From: Pseudomonadota bacterium
GTDB lineage: Bacteria; Cyanobacteriota; Vampirovibrionia; LMEP-6097
Assembly: GCA_009924885.1 (NCBI GenBank)
Contig: RFQS01000041.1
Coordinates: 1 to 11,718 of the forward strand
DNA length: 11,718 bases
Direction of reading: 5' to 3'
Position 1 is the stretch's first letter, and each line of letters starts with the position of its first letter. Both the position numbers and the translations under genes were made by a program. This document shows, in pieces, positions 1-8,158 of the stretch. The notes beneath the pieces are model-generated. The model ran no database searches, had not been told where the DNA came from, and was given only the letters and a program-made list of their open reading frames with translations.

Positions 1-585
1 CTTCCTAGCTGAATCTGGTTTTAAATCAAAATTAACAGCCCAGCCCATGCCACCATCAGACATAGCTTGTGCTTTTTTAAAATCAGCCCCAGTAATACCA
101 GTAGAGACCCATTCTCCCTTGTCATTCATTTGAGCGAATTCAAGAAAAGCAGTAGCCAGCAGTCTTCTTTTTACCGCTTGTGGATTAGCTCCTGGAACTT
201 CCACCAAAACTCTATCCTTTCCAACCTGCTGTACAACAGCTTCTGTAGTACCTGAAGCATTAACCCTATTTTCAAAAACTTTCACTAAACCAGCCATAGT
301 CTCTGGATTGATCACGGGTACAGCCTCTGAGGGCAGCGCCTTAAATTCAAACTGCGAACCACCGATTAAATCCAAACCCAATTTGATGTTACTGTAAACA
401 TTGAAATTAGCAATCGTCGCAAACGGCTTTCTAGCAGATTCTAGAGGAGCATTAACTGACTGCTTCTGAGCTCCAAGCTTTGCAGCAGGCTGATTAATCA
501 ACTGAAAACTAAAGACCGAAAATAGCGCCCAAAGCATCAGTGCACCTATAAAAATAAGCCTAAAATTACGTTTTACAAATTCCAT
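1..585 (-). CDS. secD: SecD, protein translocase subunit, N-terminal part (cut by window edge)
   Basis: SecD is an inner-membrane partner of SecYEG that, with SecF, uses the proton gradient to pull preproteins across the membrane. The visible 195 residues start at an ATG (585-583). They begin with a short basic segment (MEFVKRNFR) and one hydrophobic helix at about residues 9-27. A periplasmic region follows with the family signature LGLDLIGGSQFEF at about 73-85, and then the SecD-like stretch VNASGTTEAVVQQVGKD plus VLVEVPG at about 115-140. The rest, including the later membrane helices, lies beyond position 1. The start codon is 7 bp after the ispE stop, so the two are almost certainly cotranscribed. 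The Shine-Dalgarno signal before it is weak (AGAG). Whether secF follows cannot be seen. The motifs leave little doubt about the family. Confidence 0.93.
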   Translation of the reverse strand, partial: MEFVKRNFRLIFIGALMLWALFSVFSFQLINQPAAKLGAQKQSVNAPLESARKPFATIANFNVYSNIKLGLDLIGGSQFEFKALPSEAVPVINPETMAGLVKVFENRVNASGTTEAVVQQVGKDRVLVEVPGANPQAVKRRLLATAFLEFAQMNDKGEWVSTGITGADFKKAQAMSDGGMGWAVNFDLKPDSARK

Positions 586-592
586 GCTCTAG

Positions 593-1597
593 TTAATTTA
601 GCATGGGATCTAGAAACTTACTTTTAAATACAGAATATTTTTTAGATTCATAGGCTTCCTTAACCTTGGCGAATATTTGATTTAAATTACCAATATCCTT
701 TGGGTAAAACGCCACCATGGTTGAACCAGAACCAGCTAGTAAAACCTTATTCGCTCCAAATTTACAATACAAAGTATCTTTAATTTGTGTTAATGATGGA
801 TAATCATCTATAATAGCCTCCTCGAAACTATTATAAACATCTTCAATCACATCTTCTTTTTGAGCAGATGCCGAAGGTCCTTGTCTATTAAAAACTAAAC
901 CTGTTATTTTCTTTAAGCGCTTTTTCTCAGCAAACCTATCAACTGCCCTATAAGCATCAGAGGTAACTATCCCAAAATCAGGCTTAACCATAATTAAATT
1001 TGAAATCCCATTATAATTAATATTTGATTTCTTATCTTTAAAGTCATCCCCAATACCTTCAGCATAAGCACGAGTCTGGAGGGTTGAATTTAAACAAAAT
1101 GGTACATCTGCACCTACTTTAGCTGCTAACTGGAGAAGGACACTGGATGAGAGTCCTCCATTAAAATTTTCATAAAAATATTTGTTAATTACTCTTAAAA
1201 TTGCAGCAGCATCTGCGCTACCACCAGCTAAACCTGCGGAAATAGGAATTTTTTTATCTATATAGATGCTTAGCTTAATTTTCTGGATTTGCTCTAAGAC
1301 TTTTGGATCTACAGCAGCAAAGTAAAGCATTAAAGATTTATGTACGATGTTCTTTTCTCCGAGTTTATCTATTTCCGGAACATTTGATTTAATGATAATT
1401 TCGTAACTAATCTCTTCCGATTTAGCAACGAACGACTCTATCTCTACATTTAATTGATCTGCTAAATCGATAGCTTGAAATAAAGTTTTCACATTGTGAA
1501 AACCATCTTCACGTGGATAAAATTTGCGATCCAAAACATCAAGATATAAATTAATCTTAGCTGGAGCTTTTTCTTGGTAAACAGTCTTTATTATCAC
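593..1597 (-). CDS. ispE: 4-diphosphocytidyl-2-C-methyl-D-erythritol kinase (IspE)
   Basis: IspE is a cytoplasmic GHMP-family kinase that phosphorylates the 2-hydroxyl of CDP-methylerythritol with ATP in the MEP isoprenoid pathway. Visible motifs are APAKINLYLDV at residues 11-21 (candidate catalytic Lys14), the glycine-rich ATP loop PISAGLAGGSADAA at 118-131, GADVPF at 162-167 (candidate catalytic Asp164), and the GHMP C-terminal motif AGSGST at 288-293. The protein has 334 residues, longer than the usual 280-300; the extra length lies mainly in hydrophilic stretches near 55-80 and 235-260. The start used is GTG (1597-1595); no ATG is available before the upstream in-frame stop, and no clear Shine-Dalgarno is seen. 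It lies downstream of 16S on the same strand and immediately upstream of secD. With no strong terminator visible in between, read-through from the rRNA promoter is possible. Confidence 0.93.
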   Translation of the reverse strand: MIIKTVYQEKAPAKINLYLDVLDRKFYPREDGFHNVKTLFQAIDLADQLNVEIESFVAKSEEISYEIIIKSNVPEIDKLGEKNIVHKSLMLYFAAVDPKVLEQIQKIKLSIYIDKKIPISAGLAGGSADAAAILRVINKYFYENFNGGLSSSVLLQLAAKVGADVPFCLNSTLQTRAYAEGIGDDFKDKKSNINYNGISNLIMVKPDFGIVTSDAYRAVDRFAEKKRLKKITGLVFNRQGPSASAQKEDVIEDVYNSFEEAIIDDYPSLTQIKDTLYCKFGANKVLLAGSGSTMVAFYPKDIGNLNQIFAKVKEAYESKKYSVFKSKFLDPMLN

Positions 1598-1746
1598 TTT
1601 TATTATTATGGACGTTTTGTATTAAAAAGCAAACATGTAACATAAATAATCACAATAAAATCATACTTTAAGGCTAGCTTTCAGAGACCACTGCACAACA
1701 TGCAGGTTTAAGGCTGAGAATGAATGACCCAATATAAAGAAAATAT

Positions 1747-1770
1747 CTAGAGAACTAGAGAACTAGAGAT
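1747..1770. repeat. 8-bp tandem repeat, CTAGAGAA x 3 (last copy ends in T)
   Basis: Three adjacent units are read on the plus strand: CTAGAGAA, CTAGAGAA and CTAGAGAT, followed by a run of T. The repeat sits in the 16S trailer just outside the arm of the putative processing stem. Its function is unknown; it may be simple slippage-generated repetition. Confidence 0.8.
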
Positions 1771-1779
1771 TTTTTAAAC

Positions 1780-1801
1780 AAACTGAAAACTGAATAATAC
1801 C
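1780..1801 (-). repeat. Trailer arm of pre-16S processing stem (inverted repeat, 22 bp)
   Basis: This 22-nt sequence (plus strand begins AAACTGAAAACTG and ends AATAATACC) is the exact reverse complement of 3475-3496. The two arms lie about 100 nt after the 16S 3' end and about 75 nt before its 5' end. In the transcript they would pair and loop out the whole 16S, as in the long stems that RNase III cuts in many bacterial rRNA precursors. The repeat is seen directly; the processing role is inferred from its position. Confidence 0.85.
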
Positions 1802-1879
1802 TGAACCTCATTAATGAACACTCCACTAACAAGAACTGAGTTTTAATTGAAAACTTGTTAGCTTCACAGTGATCGACCA

Positions 1880-1895
1880 TAGGACTGCTGTCCTA
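1880..1895 (-). other. Small hairpin next to the 16S 3' end
   Basis: TAGGAC and GTCCTA form a perfect 6-bp stem with a 4-nt loop, starting 7 nt after the presumed 16S 3' end. No T-run follows, so it is not an intrinsic terminator. It may be a 3'-end maturation element; that role is a guess. Confidence 0.5.
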
Positions 1896-1902
1896 CTCCT
1901 TA

Positions 1903-3399
<1,497 letters not shown>

Positions 3400-3474
3400 T
3401 TTTGATATAGTAATATACTACGTCTTAAAGTGTCCTGCAAAACTCAATTTTTGGATATTAACGAGATTCTTGTT

Positions 3475-3496
3475 GGTATTATTCAGTTTTCAGTTT
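3475..3496 (-). repeat. Leader arm of pre-16S processing stem (inverted repeat, 22 bp)
   Basis: Exact reverse complement of 1780-1801. On the plus strand it begins GGTATTATTC and ends AGTTTTCAGTTT. See the trailer arm for its interpretation. Perfect complementarity over 22 nt at a distance of about 1.7 kb, bracketing a 16S gene, is very unlikely by chance. Confidence 0.85.
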
Positions 3497-3500
3497 ACTT

Positions 3501-3521
3501 CCTGGTGACCTCGTCATCAGG
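3501..3521 (-). other. Leader hairpin upstream of the processing stem
   Basis: CCTGGTGAC and GTCATCAGG (plus-strand reading) can form a 9-bp stem around a 3-nt CTC spacer. The pairing is complete with one G-U if transcribed from plus, or has one A-C mismatch in the minus-strand rRNA precursor. It lies 4 nt outside the 22-bp repeat arm. It could be an rRNA leader structure; no T-run follows on the minus strand. Confidence 0.45.
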
Positions 3522-3620
3522 AATTACTATCTTAGCAAAAGAACTTATAACTTGCTGCATGCTTTGCTAAAAAAAGCTTAAGATTCCCCCTCGCTTCATA
3601 AAATAAATACCCAAGGAACA

Positions 3621-4514
3621 CTAGCTTTTCTGCTGTGTAAAGCCCTTCAATCGCGCTACTGGCCAATAAAAGACGTAAAAAGTACCTAAGCTTGCAAAAA
3701 ATATAAGCATTAAAAAGACTGCGTTGAAGGCTGTAAAAATAGTAATTAGAAGAGCCTGCTCACCTATGTTAAATCTAAGGATCGGAACCCTTTGGTAGAC
3801 CTGTTTTCCAAAAGATAGCACAAGTGTAATCAGCGATAGCTGAGACTGATTTTTCACATTCGTCCCTGATTTTGATCCTATTTTTAAAGTATTTTCTGAA
3901 AGCACATTAGAAGAATGTTTTGAATTTAAATTATTTACTGGCAAAGAAACCACTGCTGGAGCTAATTTCATGTCTTGATTAACGTAATAATCTATCAATA
4001 AAATCGTGAATAAAGCGACCATCGCGATTGGCCAAACTAACCACGATTCAAAACTTATATTCAATCCTCCAATATGATAATCAATGTGATTTGCCATTGA
4101 CGAGCCTGAAATATTGGAGAGATCCTTGAGATCTCTGTGTTTTAAGAAAAAACCTAATGCCAAAGAAAAAAAATACAGAAAATCTTTCACCCTGTCTGCT
4201 ATTCGATCCAACCATGCTCCGAGAACAGAGAATTGTTGCCGATAACGAGCAAGCTGTCCGTCCATACAATCAACAATAAAAGATAACTGAACCAACAATG
4301 CTCCAAGTATCATAGATAAAGGGCTCGCGACAACAAAACAAACAGAAGCTAATACACCAAGAAAAAGAGCAAATAAGGTAACGTGATTAGGACTTATCCA
4401 ATTTATATCAGCGATATACCTTAAAAGATAATTTGCGACAGGACCAGAGAAGATACTTGCCCACCAACCATCTATTTTCTTTATAGCTGCTTTCAACTTA
4501 ATTTCATCTACCAT
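3621..4514 (-). CDS. CDP-alcohol phosphatidyltransferase family protein
   Basis: An integral-membrane phospholipid-synthesis enzyme of the CDP-OH-P-transf family, which joins a CDP-activated lipid to an alcohol and releases CMP. The full catalytic signature D-x2-D-G-x2-A-R-x8-G-x3-D-x3-D is present: Asp82, Asp85, Gly86, Ala89, Arg90, Gly99, Asp103 and Asp107. Hydrophobic helices lie at about 44-63, 66-82, 110-125, 158-175, 228-236 (weak) and 254-283. SPNHVT at 41-46, ahead of the first helix, is also typical. A hydrophilic, Asn/Ser-rich stretch at about 177-226 separates the last helices and makes this 297-residue protein longer than the minimal enzymes. The alcohol substrate (glycerol phosphate, inositol phosphate, serine or other) cannot be told from the sequence. 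The start is ATG at 4514 without a clear Shine-Dalgarno. The gene diverges from tatC across 38 bp. Confidence 0.88.
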   Translation of the reverse strand: MVDEIKLKAAIKKIDGWWASIFSGPVANYLLRYIADINWISPNHVTLFALFLGVLASVCFVVASPLSMILGALLVQLSFIVDCMDGQLARYRQQFSVLGAWLDRIADRVKDFLYFFSLALGFFLKHRDLKDLSNISGSSMANHIDYHIGGLNISFESWLVWPIAMVALFTILLIDYYVNQDMKLAPAVVSLPVNNLNSKHSSNVLSENTLKIGSKSGTNVKNQSQLSLITLVLSFGKQVYQRVPILRFNIGEQALLITIFTAFNAVFLMLIFFASLGTFYVFYWPVARLKGFTQQKS

Positions 4515-4522
4515 ACAGTTTC

Positions 4523-4530
4523 AGTATAAT
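4523..4530. promoter_or_regulatory. Overlapping divergent -10 elements between the CDP-alcohol transferase gene and tatC
   Basis: The octamer AGTATAAT contains a consensus -10 (TATAAT, 4525-4530) for tatC on the plus strand and TATACT (4528-4523) for the transferase on the minus strand. On the minus strand TTGGGC lies 17 bp upstream as a possible -35; the plus-strand -35 is poor. If used, the tatC leader would be about 16 nt, and the transferase mRNA would start within about 2 nt of its ATG, that is nearly leaderless. This is a motif reading only. Confidence 0.45.
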
Positions 4531-4537
4531 CTCAATT

Positions 4538-4543
4538 AAGGGA
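4538..4543 (+). promoter_or_regulatory. Shine-Dalgarno of tatC (decides the start)
   Basis: AAGGGA ends 9 nt before the ATG at 4553. It would directly abut the upstream in-frame TTG at 4544, so it supports the ATG at 4553 as the true start. Confidence 0.6.
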
Positions 4544-4552
4544 TTGCCCAAA

Positions 4553-5377
4553 ATGCCAGAACCAAAAAAAAATCGCGAAGATTATTTACAGGACAAGCCT
4601 ATTAATGAGATACCTGCACTCGGTAATGATTTACAAGAAGAATCTTTTGAGACTAGTAAATCAGATGCAATATATGACCCAACTCCCAAAGACATTACAG
4701 AACATCTTGAGGAAATAAGGAATAGACTTTTTCTCATTCTCGGACTGGGGGTATTAATCTTCATTATCTGCTTTAATTATTCAGAATTTTTTATAAGCCT
4801 TCTTGAGGAGCAAGCTCCACCAGGATCCAGTTTTTTTCAATTAAAACCAGGCGAACTACTCTTTAGTAGTTTTAAAGCCTCTGGCTTTGCAAGCTTAATA
4901 TGTATAAGTCCAATTTTCTGCCAACAGCTCTTAGCCTTTATCAGACCCGGTCTTAAAGCAAGAGAGTACAGTATTTCAAAAATAGTATTATTAAGCGTTC
5001 CTCTCCTTTTAGTTTCTGGGATTGGCTTCGCTTATTATTTCATACTACCTCCTCTTCTAAGTTTCCTGCTCGGATTTAACAGCAGTGTTATAGAAAGCCG
5101 CTATGGCATAGAACATTTCGTAAACCTCTGCTTATCTCTATTAATGATCACTGGGATTAGTTTTCAAATTCCTATCTTAATAGTAGTTCTTACCTTCTTT
5201 AAATTAGTTACGATAAAACAACTTTTATCTATCTGGCGTTATGTTACGGTAGGGGCTTTCGTGCTGTCTGCATTTTTAACACCCACCCCAGATCCTTTCA
5301 CTATGTCGATTCTAGCTTTCGCTATTTTAGGGCTTTATTTTTCTACGGTACTCACCGTGAAGATTTTTAAGATTTAA
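4553..5377 (+). CDS. tatC: TatC, twin-arginine translocase receptor subunit
   Basis: TatC is the polytopic inner-membrane receptor that binds twin-arginine signal peptides and, with TatA/TatB, exports folded proteins. From the ATG at 4553 (274 residues), the motif HLEEIRNR at 51-58 matches the TatC N-terminal HLxELRxR. FIRPGLKAREYS at 129-140 matches the conserved cytoplasmic-loop/TM3 region, with Glu138 in the place of the essential E. coli Glu103. LTPTPDPFT at 242-250 is the TatC signature before TM5/6. Hydrophobic helices are seen at about 59-76, 105-125, 144-174, 190-217 and 230-268. The hydrophilic N-terminal extension of about 48 residues before HLEE is unusual; most TatC proteins start about 5-15 residues before this motif. 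A TTG at 4544 would add three residues but lacks a spaced Shine-Dalgarno. No tatA is in the window. It converges on fmt. Confidence 0.94.
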   Translation: MPEPKKNREDYLQDKPINEIPALGNDLQEESFETSKSDAIYDPTPKDITEHLEEIRNRLFLILGLGVLIFIICFNYSEFFISLLEEQAPPGSSFFQLKPGELLFSSFKASGFASLICISPIFCQQLLAFIRPGLKAREYSISKIVLLSVPLLLVSGIGFAYYFILPPLLSFLLGFNSSVIESRYGIEHFVNLCLSLLMITGISFQIPILIVVLTFFKLVTIKQLLSIWRYVTVGAFVLSAFLTPTPDPFTMSILAFAILGLYFSTVLTVKIFKI

Positions 5378-5412
5378 AAAAGTTAAAAATCAACTGAGAT
5401 GTCGAATCAACC

Positions 5413-6450
5413 CTAAATCAACAAATCCCCTTCCTTAAGCCTAAAACCATTCAAACAGTCACTTGCCTTCATCTCGGCTTTACCACTCGGTTTAAGCCTA
5501 TAAATCTGTAAAATCCCATCAAAAGTCTGCACCCAGATAAAACCCTCTTTATGATTAACTTTTACGATGGTTCCAGGATCTGGAGACTTAAGCTCCTCAT
5601 CTGCAACAGCAGTCTCTAAAATAACGACCTTTTCGCCCCTAAACATAAAGTAAGCCCCAGGCCAAGGGTAAGTACCTCTAATTAAATTATGAATATTCTC
5701 TGCTGAATTGGGTTTTGAAAATTTAAAAAAGGCTTGCTTGGAATTAGGTGAGCTGAAATGCAACTCTGGAGAGAAGAAATCTATTAATCCTAAATCCTTC
5801 GTCATAAATGGAGCTAATTGCTCAAAAACAGCTAGCTCCGCAAAGCCCTGCTGAACCTGGCCTTTAGAGAATTCTTGACCTTCATTAAAATTTAACTTTA
5901 GAAGAGTGCTTAAAAGTAAATCTGCACCAAAATGCGACATCCTTAAAGTTAATTCCTGAGCTGTTTCATTCTCTACATATAACATCTCAGAGGAAAGTAA
6001 AACTGGACCAGTATCTACTCCAGCATCACTCAGCATAGTCGAGACCCCGATCTCCTTTTCTCCATTAATTAACATCCAATTTATAGGAGCAGGCCCTCTA
6101 TATTTAGGAAGTAAGCTTGCATGTAAGTTAACAACCCCAAGAGAGCTTAAATTTAAATAATTTCCTTTTAAAATCTGCCCATAAGCCACTGTAACTAAAG
6201 CATCTGGCTTTAAATCACTCAAAGTCTTAAACAAAAGCTCATCTAGATTTAATTTCTCTGGCTGAAAAACAGGAATGCCATGCTTTAAAGCTATATCCTT
6301 AACTGGCGGAGCTGTTAATATTTGCTTGCGTCCTACTGGCTTATCTGGCTGAGTAATTACAGCAAGTACCTCAATATCATTAGAGTTTATAAGCAAATTT
6401 AAAGCAGGAACCGCAAATTCTGGAGTACCAAAGAAAACAAGCCTCAACAT
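5413..6450 (-). CDS. fmt: Methionyl-tRNA formyltransferase
   Basis: Fmt transfers a formyl group from 10-formyltetrahydrofolate to initiator methionyl-tRNA in the cytoplasm. The N-terminal Rossmann start FFGTPEFAVPAL (6-17), QPDKPVGR (34-41), and the catalytic set Asn108, His110 (NLHASLLPKYRGPAPI, 108-123) and Asp146 (DAGVDTGPV) are all intact. The C-terminal OB-type domain begins near NIHNLIRGTYPWPGA (252-266). At 345 residues it exceeds the usual 310-320. The excess is largely an insert at about 227-247, between the LIDF strand and the NIHNLIR helix, at the linker between the two domains. The start is ATG at 6450, 33 bp from the divergent TolC-like gene; no clear Shine-Dalgarno is seen. The short gap to tatC (5378-5412) has no strong terminator hairpin. 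The def (peptide deformylase) gene, often next to fmt, is not here. Confidence 0.96.
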   Translation of the reverse strand: MLRLVFFGTPEFAVPALNLLINSNDIEVLAVITQPDKPVGRKQILTAPPVKDIALKHGIPVFQPEKLNLDELLFKTLSDLKPDALVTVAYGQILKGNYLNLSSLGVVNLHASLLPKYRGPAPINWMLINGEKEIGVSTMLSDAGVDTGPVLLSSEMLYVENETAQELTLRMSHFGADLLLSTLLKLNFNEGQEFSKGQVQQGFAELAVFEQLAPFMTKDLGLIDFFSPELHFSSPNSKQAFFKFSKPNSAENIHNLIRGTYPWPGAYFMFRGEKVVILETAVADEELKSPDPGTIVKVNHKEGFIWVQTFDGILQIYRLKPSGKAEMKASDCLNGFRLKEGDLLI

Positions 6451-6458
6451 ACTTAATC

Positions 6459-6464
6459 TATAAT
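6459..6464 (+). promoter_or_regulatory. Putative -10 element for the TolC-like gene
   Basis: A consensus TATAAT lies 19 bp before the ATG at 6484 in the 33-bp gap shared with fmt. The transcript would have a leader of about 12 nt, and no Shine-Dalgarno is visible there. No good -35 is found, and the overlapping minus-strand TATTAT (6465-6460) could serve fmt. In this AT-rich DNA a chance match is possible. Confidence 0.35.
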
Positions 6465-6483
6465 AAAGCTGTTAAAGCCCTTT

Positions 6484-8106
6484 ATGCTTAATTCATGTGA
6501 AAAATCCTCAATCAACCAAAAAGTAAGATCAAGATCTACTATTTTCAAATTTTCACGAGTCTTAATCTACTTAGTTTTAATACTTTTACACTGCCATCCT
6601 GTAATAGCAGAGAACTTCGTCAAATCTTACAAAGATGATTATCAAGAAATAGTTCCAGAGTTAAGCCTTAAAGCTGAATTATATTCGGAACCAGAAACTC
6701 CTAGTGTCAATCTCAAATCTGAATATGTTTTAGACAATATAGCAATAGATGATTTTTTCTACAAAGCTCACATAGAAACTAATTTCTATCCAATCAAACT
6801 CGATACTTCTTTTAAAAGTCCTATAGAGATTGGGCTAGAGGAAATATTAGAACAATCTATAGCGAATAATATCAATCTTAATATCGCAAGGCTAGACAGT
6901 AAAATCGCCAAATGGAAATTCTGGAAACAGTTCTCTGAAAATTTACCTGATTTCACAGTAGGACTTGGTAACAGAAATTTAGATGGAACCTTCTACATTA
7001 ACTCTAGAGTTCAAGGTGACATTAATGAAAATATCGCCAACACTGCTGTCAGGCTCGATTATCGAGTATTTAATGGTGGAACTACACTGTTTTTAACTCT
7101 CGCTGAAAAATTCTATAAACAAGCCACAGAATTACAGGAACAGGAAACTTACAACAAAACACTTTTAGATTCAATACATTTTTATAACAATTTACTTAGT
7201 GCTCAATTGAAACTTGCCACTGGAGCCAAAGCCCTTGAAAGCATGAAAGCTAATTTAGACTTAAGTTCTAAATTTTTCAATGCTGGTACTGGTACTAAAT
7301 TAGACCAGATGATAGCAGCCACAGAATTAGCCAGATTTCAAAAGAACCTGATAGACAGTGAAGCAGCATTCAGGAATTCTGAAATTGATTTAGCTCAACA
7401 TCTTAAATTAAATTTAGATAGTGCTTTACAAATCAGAAATGAGAAAATCCGTGTCTTTAATTTAGTCCAAGACAATTTAAGCATAGAAGAATTTCTTGGG
7501 ACAGCTTTAAAAAAGAATCCTCAGATTCTAAAAAGCCTAGCTATAAAAGAAGCAGCTTTAAAAGAAGGTCTATCTAAAGTTGGTAATTTGCTACCAAAGT
7601 TAGACATTTATGCAGACAGTAGTGGTAATGGTGGTGATCTTAATAATCTCTTTCACACAAACACACTTGCTTTTAACGTAAATGTACAAGTAGGAGAAAA
7701 TCTAGGCTTAGGTAATTTCAGTGATATAGCTAAAGCTAAATTAGATATAAAGAAGGCTAAACTCGTTCTAGAACAAGAACAGACCAGAATAGAAAAAGAG
7801 CTAAGAAAAGCCTATATAAAATTCCAGCAAGCTAAATCTTCCATAGATGTGATTAATAAAGAGCTTGAAGCTTCTGAAGAAGCTCTCAGATTAGCTAAAT
7901 TACGTTACAGAAATGGAATCGAAGTTTTCGCTAATTTAATCCAAAAAGAGAGCAGTTATTTCAATGCTCAAAGTAAATATATAGATAGTATAAACGCCTA
8001 CAATAGTTCCCAAGCGGAAATTGCCTATTTTATGGGAAGTATAAATGTCTCAGATCTGCTTAAATTAGTAGATAATCCTTTAAGCTCTGAAACAGGCCAA
8101 ATGTAA
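6484..8106 (+). CDS. TolC-like outer-membrane efflux/secretion channel protein
   Basis: An outer-membrane factor of the TolC/OEP superfamily, which forms a trimeric barrel and periplasmic alpha-helical tunnel for type I secretion or efflux. The N-terminus has a basic stretch, a hydrophobic core (VLIYLVLILL, about 26-35) and a likely cleavage site after VIA (42), consistent with Sec export. An extra segment of about 70 residues precedes the helical core, which starts near IGLEEILEQSIANN. Two similar halves follow, each with long helices; the second ends in the typical pattern LAKLRYRNGIEVFANLIQKE (20 residues) with Gln/Ala/Ser-rich helix after it. At 540 residues it is slightly longer than E. 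coli TolC. No inner-membrane pump or adaptor gene is in the window, so its partner and cargo are unknown. The ATG at 6484 lacks a Shine-Dalgarno. It diverges from fmt and converges on the 153-residue gene. Confidence 0.88.
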   Translation: MLNSCEKSSINQKVRSRSTIFKFSRVLIYLVLILLHCHPVIAENFVKSYKDDYQEIVPELSLKAELYSEPETPSVNLKSEYVLDNIAIDDFFYKAHIETNFYPIKLDTSFKSPIEIGLEEILEQSIANNINLNIARLDSKIAKWKFWKQFSENLPDFTVGLGNRNLDGTFYINSRVQGDINENIANTAVRLDYRVFNGGTTLFLTLAEKFYKQATELQEQETYNKTLLDSIHFYNNLLSAQLKLATGAKALESMKANLDLSSKFFNAGTGTKLDQMIAATELARFQKNLIDSEAAFRNSEIDLAQHLKLNLDSALQIRNEKIRVFNLVQDNLSIEEFLGTALKKNPQILKSLAIKEAALKEGLSKVGNLLPKLDIYADSSGNGGDLNNLFHTNTLAFNVNVQVGENLGLGNFSDIAKAKLDIKKAKLVLEQEQTRIEKELRKAYIKFQQAKSSIDVINKELEASEEALRLAKLRYRNGIEVFANLIQKESSYFNAQSKYIDSINAYNSSQAEIAYFMGSINVSDLLKLVDNPLSSETGQM

Positions 8107-8158
8107 AATATTTTTAAAAATACACTGTACAATATGCATCAATCTCAATACTGTAACT

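Larger units (their letters stand above)
1598..1902 (-). other. 16S rRNA 3' trailer and ispE upstream region, no gene seen
   Basis: This 305-bp stretch between the 16S 3' end and the ispE start holds no convincing ORF, no tRNA and no 5' part of 23S rRNA. Going downstream from 16S it contains a small hairpin (1880-1895), a segment with AACAAGAA (1828-1835), one arm of the 22-bp inverted repeat shared with the leader (1780-1801), a short tandem repeat (1747-1770), a CTGCA/TGCAG hairpin (1691-1705), and two copies of TTTAAGGCT (1667-1675 and 1707-1715) that flank that hairpin. I see no stem followed by a clean T-run that would be a strong intrinsic terminator on the minus strand, and no consensus promoter for ispE. 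Confidence 0.6.
3400..3620 (-). promoter_or_regulatory. 16S leader and upstream region
   Basis: This is the region between the upstream CDP-alcohol transferase gene and 16S, on the same strand. It should contain the rRNA promoter, but I find no convincing -35/-10 pair. TATAAG near 3549, with no good -35, and TAAGAT near 3530 are only weak candidates. It contains a hairpin (3501-3521), the leader arm of the 22-bp inverted repeat (3475-3496), and TTCTTGTT (3467-3474) directly adjoining that arm. TTCTTGTT can pair with AACAAGAA at 1828-1835 in the trailer, although 26 nt of the trailer would then bulge out. No recognisable boxA antitermination motif is seen. Confidence 0.5.

Noticed and set aside
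67..255. 62-residue plus-strand open frame at the left edge
   Set aside because: It is antisense to the clearly recognisable secD, with low-complexity composition and no family features.
1598..1902. Possible tRNA gene after 16S
   Set aside because: I found no acceptor stem with TPsiC and anticodon arms; the short hairpins present do not fold as a cloverleaf.
8107..8158. AT palindrome (8109-8122, TATTTTTAAAAATA) between the convergent TolC-like gene and the 153-residue gene as a terminator
   Set aside because: The stem is entirely A/T, with no G-C pairs and no proper loop, so it is too weak to call.
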